From NCBI GenBank assembly GCA_045638645.1, contig JAZUBU010000003.1:1-23135 (forward strand): a stretch of DNA of 23,135 bases, read 5' to 3'. Origin of the DNA: JAGCJX01 sp045638645 (GTDB lineage: Bacteria > Bacteroidota > Bacteroidia > Bacteroidales > UBA932). The translations under genes were made by a program, and so were the position numbers. Positions 1 to 6,442 of the stretch are shown piece by piece; the first letter of the stretch is position 1; each line of letters starts with the position of its first letter. The notes under the pieces are model-generated. The model searched no databases. It was not told the DNA's origin and saw only the letters and a program-made list of their open reading frames with translations.

Positions 1-123
1 GTTCAAAAAATCGATCAGTACCTGCTTGTTGTTCTGATCACCGAATACAGCCTTGAAACCGGCATTGGAGAGCAGGTCCACCTTCCGTGGCCGCTTCTCA
101 GAAGAATGAAAGAAATTGTCCAT
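1..123 (-). CDS. Rpn-type PD-(D/E)XK nuclease / putative transposase, N-terminal part only
   Basis: The minus-strand frame from the ATG at 123 runs off the window after 41 residues. Its sequence, with KVDLLSNAGFKAVFGDQNN followed by KQVLIDFLN, matches the conserved N-terminus of the Rpn recombination-promoting nuclease / PD-(D/E)XK transposase family (PF12784 type), in which a 'D...FGFK.vFG...n...LidFLN' block opens the protein. Family members are DNA nucleases that promote recA-independent recombination and are scattered in many copies in Bacteroidales genomes. The catalytic D/ExK residues lie beyond the window edge, so activity cannot be judged. The frame is open upstream of the ATG back to a stop near 225, but no better start codon or Shine-Dalgarno sequence is visible. 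It lies downstream of the ferritin on the same strand but behind a terminator, so it is probably transcribed separately. Confidence 0.82.
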   Translation of the reverse strand, partial: MDNFFHSSEKRPRKVDLLSNAGFKAVFGDQNNKQVLIDFLN

Positions 124-211
124 GCGGCAAGGTTCGGAAAACTGTCGGAGACAGGCGAACCAATACGTAAAAACCGTTTGCCAAAACGACAAATTGTGAA
201 GGATCGCTTTG

Positions 212-229
212 AGCCTGACCGTTCAGGCT
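212..229. repeat. Perfect 7-bp inverted repeat with 4-nt loop
   Basis: AGCCTGA at 212-218 and TCAGGCT at 223-229 form a perfect hairpin with a CCGT loop (plus strand). It lies between the ferritin terminator and the Rpn gene start. No T-tract follows on either strand, so it does not look like an intrinsic terminator; it could be an operator or leader hairpin for the nuclease gene. A second weaker one (CGTTT/AAACG) lies at 175-188. Confidence 0.5.
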
Positions 230-243
230 GGCAATTACGAAAC

Positions 244-272
244 AAAAAAGGCCACGACATTACGTCGTAGCC
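244..272 (-). terminator. Rho-independent terminator of the ferritin gene
   Basis: On the minus strand, GGC-T-ACGAC pairs with GTCGT-G-GCC across a 5-nt loop (250-272, one mismatch) and is followed directly by a run of six T (244-249). It lies about 55 bp after the ferritin stop codon and points in the gene's direction. Confidence 0.8.
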
Positions 273-325
273 TCGCCTTTACAGATGACTCTTCCGGTTT
301 CTAGCCTTACAGAGTAACCATTCCC

Positions 326-850
326 TTATTCAGCAGTAGTGGCCAACGGACTGGCTTGGGTATAGGTACGTGTAGCCAGTTCTTTGTCCAGTTGGTACAT
401 GCCGTATTTGTTTCCGTCAACCGCTTCGGTCGCAAAAATCATGTCGCGAGCAGATTCTTCTTCTTCCACTTGTTCGTTGATGAACCATACGAGCATGTTG
501 GAGGAAGCAAAGTCTTTGTCTTCTGCTGCGATGGCGGCCAGGTTGTTGATTCTTGCGGTTACGATTTTTTCATGACGCAAGGTTTCCTGGAACATTTCCA
601 AAACGGAGGTCCATTCGGTGCGGACTTCTGCGATGGGTTGGAGTTCTACTTTGCAATCGCGGGAATTGAGGTAATTCATAAAGATGCGTGCGTGGTCTTG
701 TTCTTCCAGCCACTGGACGTAGAACCAGTTGGCAACACCTTTGAAACCTTTTGCTTCTGCATCCAAGGACATGGCCAGGTACAGATAAGCCGACCAAAGT
801 TCGGCGTTGATTTGGTCGTTGATAGCAGCTTGTAATTTTTCGCTTAACAT
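326..850 (-). CDS. ftnA: Bacterial non-haem ferritin
   Basis: This 174-residue protein is a standard bacterial ferritin (FtnA type), a 24-mer cytoplasmic cage that oxidises Fe(II) and stores it as a ferric mineral. All ferroxidase ligands known from E. coli FtnA are present at the same positions: E17, E50, H53, E94, Q127 and E130. The four-helix bundle is full length, and the C-terminal tail (about 160-174) is polar and unlike the core. The start at 850 gives the canonical MLSEKLQAAIN opening. The gene follows the AraC-type regulator on the same strand after only 20 bp, so co-transcription is possible, and I see no clear TAnnTTTG promoter in that gap. It ends at a good terminator. In Bacteroides and Porphyromonas, ferritins of this family are linked to iron and oxygen stress; such regulation here is inference. 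Confidence 0.96.
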   Translation of the reverse strand: MLSEKLQAAINDQINAELWSAYLYLAMSLDAEAKGFKGVANWFYVQWLEEQDHARIFMNYLNSRDCKVELQPIAEVRTEWTSVLEMFQETLRHEKIVTARINNLAAIAAEDKDFASSNMLVWFINEQVEEEESARDMIFATEAVDGNKYGMYQLDKELATRTYTQASPLATTAE

Positions 851-870
851 ATTTGAAACGTGTTAGTGAA

Positions 871-1986
871 TTATTTTGTATGTTCTTTCTTGTATTGGAG
901 GGGTGTTTGACCGACGATGATCCGGAACCAGCGGCTGAAGTTGTAGGATTGTGGGATGCCTACCCGGAGGCTGATCTCCTCAATGCTCATCTTTTCGCCG
1001 GAGGTGAGGTATGTTTTGCTTTCTTCGATCCGTAGGGTGTTCAGCCAGGTTTGGAAGTTGATGTTCAGTGACTTGTTCAGGTAGGTAGACAAGTAGTTGT
1101 GGTTGGTACCCATTTCCAGAGCCACGTCTTTGATGGTCAGTTCGGGTCGGCAGAATTTCTTTTCCGAGACCCAGGCATCCACCCGAGAGCCGATCTTTTC
1201 TTTTAACTCCACCGCTTTTGTGTCTTCTTCTTCTTTTCTGCGTTCCTCCTCTTTGGCTTCCAGATACAAATTCCTTGCCCGGATATTCTCAATCTTCGTA
1301 GGCAAGAAGTTGATGATCTTTATGGCGATATAGGAGTAGATTACCGGGATAGACAAGTAATAATAGGGGTGGAAGGCTTTGAAATAGAAGGCAAACAGCG
1401 TTGCGACCGACATGACCAATGAAATGATGAGCAAGTTGCGGATCCACATGATGTTGGGTTCTTCATCATAGTAGTCATCCAGTTCCGTTTTGCATTTCCG
1501 GTATTCCCTGTAGCAGACACTGATCATTCGGATACTTTTCAGTGCGAAGATGCAGCCGAAGATGATGGAGACGGTCTCTTGTGATTTGGGAAAGAAGACT
1601 CCGATAAAACCGGCAATCATAAGGAAAAGAGACGGTGTCAGTCCGTCGATCAAAAAATGCCGCATTAGGTACCTGGGAGTTTCCATTAACGAGAGGAAGG
1701 ACGAATAAGCCAGCCAGGAGTGCAACAGGGTGGCGGTCACCAACAGCCAAAATTCAATGTAGTCGGTGAGAACTGGGGTCAGCACCAAGTGAAGAATGGC
1801 GAACAATGCAATGACCAGAAACGCGGTACCCAGGAGTCTGCGTGCCCGAATGTAGGCGATGATCCCTTTTTCTTTGGGAACGGTGACCACAAACAATGCG
1901 ATACCCCACAGCAAAAAGATCAAACCGTACCCGAAATTTAATGTCAGGTAGGTGAACATTTCTTTTGTGAGGATAAAACTCTGCAT
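871..1986 (-). CDS. Membrane-anchored AraC-family transcriptional regulator
   Basis: This 371-residue protein has two parts. Residues 1-230 contain about seven hydrophobic segments (roughly 17-35, 50-70, 78-100, 112-132, 138-155, 183-203, 208-228). A charged helical linker (about 232-268, rich in E, K and R) follows. Residues 270-371 are an AraC/XylS DNA-binding domain with two helix-turn-helices: the first around TIKDVALEMGTNHNYLSTYL (284-303), the second around 334-356, closing with the typical FSRWFRIIVGQTPLQYK signature. The regulator therefore probably senses something in or across the inner membrane and binds DNA from there. It is divergent from the pilus operon, and the shared intergenic region holds inverted repeats, so the pilus promoter is its most likely target. 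The ferritin 20 bp downstream could be a passenger or a co-regulated gene. The signal and the direction of control are unknown. The start at 1986 sits just after a good promoter match. Confidence 0.9.
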   Translation of the reverse strand: MQSFILTKEMFTYLTLNFGYGLIFLLWGIALFVVTVPKEKGIIAYIRARRLLGTAFLVIALFAILHLVLTPVLTDYIEFWLLVTATLLHSWLAYSSFLSLMETPRYLMRHFLIDGLTPSLFLMIAGFIGVFFPKSQETVSIIFGCIFALKSIRMISVCYREYRKCKTELDDYYDEEPNIMWIRNLLIISLVMSVATLFAFYFKAFHPYYYLSIPVIYSYIAIKIINFLPTKIENIRARNLYLEAKEEERRKEEEDTKAVELKEKIGSRVDAWVSEKKFCRPELTIKDVALEMGTNHNYLSTYLNKSLNINFQTWLNTLRIEESKTYLTSGEKMSIEEISLRVGIPQSYNFSRWFRIIVGQTPLQYKKEHTK

Positions 1987-2006
1987 TGAGTTGGAATTTT
2001 AAGACG

Positions 2007-2034
2007 CAAAAATAGTGAATTTATTCTCAGACAA
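2007..2034 (-). promoter_or_regulatory. Predicted promoter of the AraC-type regulator
   Basis: On the minus strand, TATTTTTG (2014 to 2007) is a perfect match to the Bacteroidota -7 element TAnnTTTG. A TTG at 2034-2032 lies 17 bp upstream, slightly shorter than the usual 19-21 bp. Transcription would start around 2000, giving a very short leader before the ATG at 1986. Confidence 0.55.
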
Positions 2035-2062
2035 TTAATTTTTTTTGTGTTTGCACCAATAA

Positions 2063-2100
2063 TTTGCCAGCAAAATTGTGTATGCATCAAATAATGCATA
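2063..2100. promoter_or_regulatory. Two inverted repeats in the divergent regulator/pilus intergenic region
   Basis: TTTGC-CA-GCAAA (2063-2074) and TATGCAT-6 nt-ATGCATA (2081-2100) are perfect inverted repeats. They lie between the two divergent promoters, with the right edge about 45 bp upstream of the -33 element of the pilus promoter. This position suits an activator or repressor site for the divergent AraC-type protein. Binding itself is inference. Confidence 0.45.
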
Positions 2101-2144
2101 AATAAGAAAAATTTTTGTACGAAAAGCAAAAGTGCTGTGCAAAA

Positions 2145-2176
2145 TTTGAAATGTTCTAAATACGACCCTACCTTTG
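2145..2176 (+). promoter_or_regulatory. Predicted promoter of the pilus operon
   Basis: TTTG at 2145-2148, a 20-bp spacer, then TACCTTTG at 2169-2176 matches both halves of the Bacteroidota housekeeping promoter (TTTG, 19-21 bp, TAnnTTTG). Transcription should start near 2183, leaving a leader of about 100 nt before the first gene. Confidence 0.75.
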
Positions 2177-2281
2177 CAAACGCTGAACGAAAAAAGACAT
2201 AAAATGTTATGAAATCAATAATTCAAAACTAACATTTTTTTGTCTCATGTTCGGCATATTTATGAAGAAATTAATCAAGAT

Positions 2282-2893
2282 ATGCTGATGAAACGCTTTC
2301 TTACTTTAGTCCTTATTTCATTTCTTGCGTGTGCAGGTACCGCTTCGGCCCAAAAATTTGTGGCGAAGACGAATACCCTTTATTGGTTGACCACGACTCC
2401 CAACGCGGGTCTGGAACTGGCCATGGCTGATCGATGGACCTTTGAACTGGCAGCCGGTTACAATCCCTGGACCTTATCTTCAAAAGAGAACATCAAGGTA
2501 AAACACTTTCTGGTCACTCCAGAAGTGCGTTACTGGTTCTGTGAGGCGTTTCTCGGTCACTTCATCGGCTTGAACGGTAACTATACGCAATTCAATGTTG
2601 GCGGTGTACATGTGCCCACACTCTTTTATAAAGTGGACTCCCACGGAATTTTCATGGACGATCTCCAATATGCCCGCAGTCAGGGGTGGGCCGCCGGTGC
2701 TGGCTTGACCTACGGATACAGCTGGCCGATTGCCCGTCGCTGGAATATGGAATTTACCGTTGGTTTGGGCTGGTGGTACACTGAGTATGACAAATTCGAA
2801 AGCCGACGCTGCGGTATGTTCTTGAGTCAAGTCAACCGCCACGTTGTGGGTTTGACCGACCTGGGTCTTTCATTCATCTATTTGATTAAATAA
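2282..2893 (+). CDS. DUF3575 family protein, first gene of the pilus operon
   Basis: A signal peptide (MKRFLTLVLISFLACAGTASAQ, cleaved after ASA) is followed by a DUF3575 domain covering nearly the whole mature protein. Family hallmarks are the KTNTLYWLTTTPNAGLE block, YNPWT, then PEVRYWFCEAFLGHFIGLN. The aromatic, strand-like sequence suggests a small outer-membrane beta-barrel or periplasmic beta protein; its biochemical role is not established. In Bacteroidales this family commonly sits at the head of Mfa/Fim-like pilus loci, next to DUF3868 genes, exactly as here. I chose the ATG at 2282; the ATG at 2288 is an equally good start and differs by two residues. A TTG at 2240 would extend the frame but would put 14 polar residues in front of the signal peptide. 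Confidence 0.88.
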   Translation: MLMKRFLTLVLISFLACAGTASAQKFVAKTNTLYWLTTTPNAGLELAMADRWTFELAAGYNPWTLSSKENIKVKHFLVTPEVRYWFCEAFLGHFIGLNGNYTQFNVGGVHVPTLFYKVDSHGIFMDDLQYARSQGWAAGAGLTYGYSWPIARRWNMEFTVGLGWWYTEYDKFESRRCGMFLSQVNRHVVGLTDLGLSFIYLIK

Positions 2894-2898
2894 GGAGG
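2892..2898 (+). promoter_or_regulatory. Strong Shine-Dalgarno sequence overlapping the upstream stop codon
   Basis: AAGGAGG overlaps the TAA stop of the DUF3575 gene and lies 8 nt before the ATG at 2907. Such complete Shine-Dalgarno sequences are uncommon in Bacteroidota. It fixes the start of the next gene and suggests tight translational coupling of the pair. Confidence 0.75.
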
Positions 2899-2906
2899 AA
2901 ACCGAT

Positions 2907-4241
2907 ATGAAAAAAATAGCAGCAATTGCCTGTGTAGTGCTAGGAATGGGCCTGAATGCCTCTGCACAAACCCTCATTTCCAACCAGAGTCTGGTGCACG
3001 ATTCTACTGATGTAACCGTGTCATTTGAGGTGATGACCGATGTCAAGGAACTGAAATCCAATCGGAAAGAAGTGATCAAACCCTATTTGTACAACGGAAC
3101 CGATACCCTCTGGTTTGATACCATCGAAGTCTATGGCAAGGACCGTTACAAAAGAGAACGTCAGACCCGTCATATCCAAGGAGATAAAGACTGGGAATTG
3201 GGACAAAATCAAGTATTGAAAGGTGATGTCTTCTTCTACAGTTCTCAAGTGCCGTTGAAGCGTTGGATGACCTCTGCCAACCTGGGTGTGCGCAGACAAT
3301 TGGTCGGATGTGCTTGTGAAGACGATCTTCAAGAAGAAAGCCTCGCTTCAGCTGTACCCCTCTTTGAAGAACCGGTCCTTCCTGCCAGAAGAATGCCTGA
3401 ATATGTATTGGCTGAAGCGACTCGTGCTTGGGATTTTGGACAAGATGAGCTGGAAGTAATTTTTAAGGTTTCGAAAATCGACATTGATACCACCATTTTT
3501 AACAACCGTGAAACCTTTGCGAAGATTTTGAATGCGGTGGATAAGATTTACAGCGACCCGCGTTATCAGATTGAGAAAATTGAAGTGTTCGGTTATGCGT
3601 CCCCGGAAGGACCCCGCCAGTTCAACAAATGGTTGGGAGAGAACCGTGCCAAAGCATTGATCGACTACATCATCGCACAACGTCCGCAGTACAATCTCAC
3701 CCGTGACAATTTCCAAGTGGTGAATGGGGATGAGAACTGGACAGGTCTCCACAAGGTCCTGGCTGATACTGAAATCGAACACCGCGATACCCTCCTGGCC
3801 ATCATTGACCGCACGGATCTGACCAACAATCAGAAGAAAAACCAAATCCGCTCGCTGGACAATGGAAAGACTTGGACGAAGTTGGTCCGCGAAATCTATC
3901 CCCGTTTGCGTAGTTCGAAATATGTGTCGGTGTACTACGATTCCAGCAACGATCACGCGATTCAAACCATCAACGAGGCCAATGAGATGATCCGTCAGGG
4001 CAATTATGCCGAAGCGATGGCCCACGTAGAGCCGGTGAAGGACGATGCCCGTGCACACAACACCTATGGAGTAGCCCTGATGATGCAAGGAAAGTTTGAG
4101 GACGCCATGCCTTGGTTCGAGAAAGCCCGTGAATTCAATTGTGAAAAGGCCGCTGCAAACATGCAAGCCATTCAGTTGGAGTACGAATTCGAAGAACAAC
4201 AACGCAAGGCGCGCGAAGAATTCCTGAAGCGCTATGAATAG
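2907..4241 (+). CDS. DUF3868 / OmpA-like / TPR pilus-locus protein
   Basis: This 444-residue exported protein starts with a type I signal peptide (1-20, ASA before Q21). Residues about 22-150 fit the DUF3868 domain, including a CAC pair at C135/C137. Residues about 185-335 fit an OmpA-like peptidoglycan-binding domain: 'IEVFGYASPEGP...N..LGENRAKAL' at 225-251 corresponds to the 'GhtD..G....N..LS..RA..v' core of the family. Residues about 350-425 resemble TPR repeats (GNYAEAMAHV, then GKFEDAMPWFEKA), followed by a charged C-terminal helix. It probably links an outer-membrane component to the cell wall and may scaffold pilus assembly, but no role has been proven for the family that I know of. 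It is coupled to the DUF3575 gene (13 bp gap with a strong Shine-Dalgarno sequence) and is followed by 76 bp holding three 10-bp repeats and then the major fimbrillin. Confidence 0.88.
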   Translation: MKKIAAIACVVLGMGLNASAQTLISNQSLVHDSTDVTVSFEVMTDVKELKSNRKEVIKPYLYNGTDTLWFDTIEVYGKDRYKRERQTRHIQGDKDWELGQNQVLKGDVFFYSSQVPLKRWMTSANLGVRRQLVGCACEDDLQEESLASAVPLFEEPVLPARRMPEYVLAEATRAWDFGQDELEVIFKVSKIDIDTTIFNNRETFAKILNAVDKIYSDPRYQIEKIEVFGYASPEGPRQFNKWLGENRAKALIDYIIAQRPQYNLTRDNFQVVNGDENWTGLHKVLADTEIEHRDTLLAIIDRTDLTNNQKKNQIRSLDNGKTWTKLVREIYPRLRSSKYVSVYYDSSNDHAIQTINEANEMIRQGNYAEAMAHVEPVKDDARAHNTYGVALMMQGKFEDAMPWFEKAREFNCEKAAANMQAIQLEYEFEEQQRKAREEFLKRYE

Positions 4242-4247
4242 TCGGTA

Positions 4248-4277
4248 TAAACGAAAGTAAACGAATATAAACGAATA
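4248..4277 (+). repeat. Three tandem 10-bp repeats before the major fimbrillin gene
   Basis: TAAACGAAAG, TAAACGAATA and TAAACGAATA follow one another without gaps in the 76-bp spacer between the OmpA-like gene and the major fimbrillin. The 10-bp period puts all copies on about the same face of the helix. No TAnnTTTG promoter is seen after them. They could bind a protein, or form an unstructured A-rich leader that aids translation or mRNA stability. Confidence 0.7.
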
Positions 4278-4317
4278 ACAAACAACAAATTAATTTCTAA
4301 TCTTTAATCTAACAGTT

Positions 4318-5448
4318 ATGAAAATTTCAAAATTGATGCTTGCTGCTTGTGTGGCTGCGTTGCCCCTGATGTCTTGCAACATGGAAGAGGCTCCTGAAAC
4401 TCCCACCCGTTTGAAATCAATCGAAGTGAACATTGAAAATGCAGCCATGACCAAAGGTTTGGCTGGCGACAAGATCGAAAGTGGCGATGCAGTCTATGTG
4501 AGCGACTTCAAGATCTTCTTGACCGATGCCTTGGGCAATGAGTACACTGCAAAACAAGTCGATGGTACCAACGCGGCAAAAACTTATTGGAATTCCGTAG
4601 ATTTGGCTGCAGGCCCCATTCAAGCAGAATTCCACTATGTGGATCCTAACTGTACCCACGTGATTGCAATTGCAAACGTAGGCAAAGATCTTACTTACGC
4701 TGAATACAAAGCGATTGAAAACTTGAAAATTGAAAACCAACAAGATCAGAAGAACTTGCTCCTGCACGATATGAAAGAATTGCAAGCAACTTCCGAAGAA
4801 CATGCCGATGACCAAGGTAATGGTAATGTGGTGGTTTCTCAAGTGTACACAGCAGATATCGTGTTGTCTCCCCGCGTATCCCGTTTCGAAGTGGATGGTT
4901 TCTCCATTAAATTTGATGCAACCAACCCCAAATACAACGAAATCAACGTGACCCAATTGGCGATTCAAAACTACTTCCCGGAAACCAACCCGATCACCGG
5001 CGACGAAGCTGGTGCCTTGGTTAATCCCATCACCAACTTTGCTGACCAAGGTGAAGTGTATGGTTGGTTGGACGACGCATCCAAACCGGTTGTATGGTCA
5101 AGAGACTATTTTGACATCACCCTCACTCCTGCCAATCCGACTGTGGATACTCCCAATCCGTTGGCATACCATGTATTCTCTTCTAATGAAACTCCGATTT
5201 TTGTGATCAAACTGACGGCTGATGGCCAACCTGCATTCTTGTACTCAAAAGGTTTCTACAAAACAGACGGTACCCCGATCACAAACTTTGAAGAAGGTTA
5301 TATCTACCGTATGAGTGCACAAGGTCAAGTTGAAAAAGACGGTTCTATTCCGTTCGAAGAAGATGACATTGATCCCATGGACCGTTGCCTCGAAATTACC
5401 GTAGACGTGAAGAAATGGGCTGTTGACCTCGTTTATCCTGAATTTTAA
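4318..5448 (+). CDS. Probable major fimbrillin (FimA/Mfa1-like type V pilin)
   Basis: This 376-residue lipoprotein has a signal peptide ending in the lipobox LMSC (C20). It has no long C-terminal extension, as expected of a shaft subunit. A Thr-Lys at 45-46 sits where type V pilins are processed; P. gingivalis FimA is cut after Arg46 and Mfa1 after Arg49, which frees a groove for donor-strand exchange. A second basic candidate is R31. The protein ends in WAVDLVYPEF, which would be the donor strand. The middle is beta-rich with the 'VxDFKIFLTD' strand typical of fimbrillins. Its position directly before a terminator-like hairpin, and codon choices that look more biased than its neighbours, suit the most highly made subunit. 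Assignment as major subunit rests on size, order and the terminator; overall similarity to known pilins cannot be measured here. Confidence 0.8.
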   Translation: MKISKLMLAACVAALPLMSCNMEEAPETPTRLKSIEVNIENAAMTKGLAGDKIESGDAVYVSDFKIFLTDALGNEYTAKQVDGTNAAKTYWNSVDLAAGPIQAEFHYVDPNCTHVIAIANVGKDLTYAEYKAIENLKIENQQDQKNLLLHDMKELQATSEEHADDQGNGNVVVSQVYTADIVLSPRVSRFEVDGFSIKFDATNPKYNEINVTQLAIQNYFPETNPITGDEAGALVNPITNFADQGEVYGWLDDASKPVVWSRDYFDITLTPANPTVDTPNPLAYHVFSSNETPIFVIKLTADGQPAFLYSKGFYKTDGTPITNFEEGYIYRMSAQGQVEKDGSIPFEEDDIDPMDRCLEITVDVKKWAVDLVYPEF

Positions 5449-5468
5449 TCTCACTTGATATGTACCCG

Positions 5469-5505
5469 GAGGGGTTCAATTTCAAACCCAGAACCCCTCT
5501 TTCTT
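5469..5505 (+). terminator. Intrinsic terminator/attenuator between major and minor pilus genes
   Basis: GAGGGGTTC (5469-5477) and GAACCCCTC (5491-5499) form a perfect 9-bp stem with a 13-nt loop, followed by TTTCTT. It lies 20 bp after the major fimbrillin stop. No clear promoter follows before the next gene at 5547, so downstream genes probably rely on read-through. This would make major-subunit mRNA exceed that of the minor subunits. Confidence 0.75.
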
Positions 5506-5546
5506 AAAAACTTACTATTGACTTCCTATAAAAAATACATACAGAT

Positions 5547-6437
5547 ATGAAACTTAGATCTCTTGCTTTATCCTTGCTGCTGATCGGAGGACTCTCCACT
5601 TCCTGCATCCAGGAGGACTATAGCGACTGTAACAACATTTATCGCCTGGCTTTCAGTTACCAGGGCGACGGCGATACCGAACTCTTTCCCGAGAAAATCG
5701 GTCGTGTCCATCTGTATGTTTTTGATGACCAAAACAAATGTGTGGTCTCCGAGCAACTTTCGGATGCGGATGTACAGGCACGCATGACCACCTTGCCGGA
5801 ACTCAAACCCGGTGATTATACCATCGTATGCCTGGGAAATGCCATTGAGACAGAAGTGGAGGGGCTGTCTTCGGGCAATTTTGAACAAGTAGTTTTTGCA
5901 GACAAAGATTACAATGCAGGTAACACCGTCAGCACCAACGACGCGCTTTATTGGTCTTCGATCGAGTACACCATCGCTCCGTTCGATGAATACAAAACGA
6001 TTGAAACCCGTACCACTTATTTTGCCAGCTCACACTTCGACATCTATGTAGAGGTTGCAGGTGTGCCGGCCCTGATCCAAGACTCGGGCTACCCCTCCAT
6101 TGAATTGGTGGGCGTATCGCCTCAGACCGATTTTAACAACACCGCCAAGGGTCAGTCAACGACTTACGTGATGGATGCTCAGCACGATGGAGGGGAACTT
6201 CTCACCGCGACCAGCAACATCATGCGCCACCAACAACAAGAAGCCGTCTATTTGAAGGTCGCAGGCTCCACTGGAGAGTCTCTTGCAGAAGTGAATTTTG
6301 CGCAGCACATCGCCAAATACCAGATTGATGTGACAAAACACGAATGTGTGATTCCGTTCCGTATCGAATTCATTTCCGGAAAGGTCACCATCACGGTTCC
6401 TTCTTGGTTCATTGAAAACGTAACCCCTGAATTCTAA
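5547..6437 (+). CDS. FimB/Mfa2-like fimbrial anchor lipoprotein
   Basis: This 296-residue lipoprotein (lipobox STSC, C20) matches FimB/Mfa2 proteins, which tether type V pili to the outer membrane and limit pilus length. After the Cys comes the family-like IQEDYSDC, then the strand IGRVHLYVFDDQ. Length agrees with FimB and Mfa2 (about 300 residues). Unlike the other four subunits it has no Thr-Lys site in the N-terminal 60 residues, so it should keep its lipid. Its last ten residues, WFIENVTPEF, align with those of the major subunit (WAVDLVYPEF). The order shaft subunit, anchor, accessory subunits is the same as fimA-fimB-fimCDE and mfa1-mfa2-mfa345 in P. gingivalis. The stop is followed after 5 bp by the next start. 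Confidence 0.85.
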   Translation: MKLRSLALSLLLIGGLSTSCIQEDYSDCNNIYRLAFSYQGDGDTELFPEKIGRVHLYVFDDQNKCVVSEQLSDADVQARMTTLPELKPGDYTIVCLGNAIETEVEGLSSGNFEQVVFADKDYNAGNTVSTNDALYWSSIEYTIAPFDEYKTIETRTTYFASSHFDIYVEVAGVPALIQDSGYPSIELVGVSPQTDFNNTAKGQSTTYVMDAQHDGGELLTATSNIMRHQQQEAVYLKVAGSTGESLAEVNFAQHIAKYQIDVTKHECVIPFRIEFISGKVTITVPSWFIENVTPEF

Positions 6438-6442
6438 TCTTT

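Noticed and set aside
2007..2250. Invertible (phase-variable) pilus promoter
   Set aside because: I looked for long inverted repeats flanking the promoter at 2145-2176, as in Bacteroidota phase-variable loci. Only short repeats (5-7 bp arms), both on one side, are present, and no invertase gene is in the window.
2240..2281. TTG start extending the DUF3575 protein
   Set aside because: It would put polar residues ahead of a clear signal peptide; the ATGs at 2282 or 2288 fit better. The same reasoning rejects TTG starts at 13216 (inside a terminator) and 13943 (inside a -7 element), and the upstream start at 18829, which lies antisense in the Smr gene.
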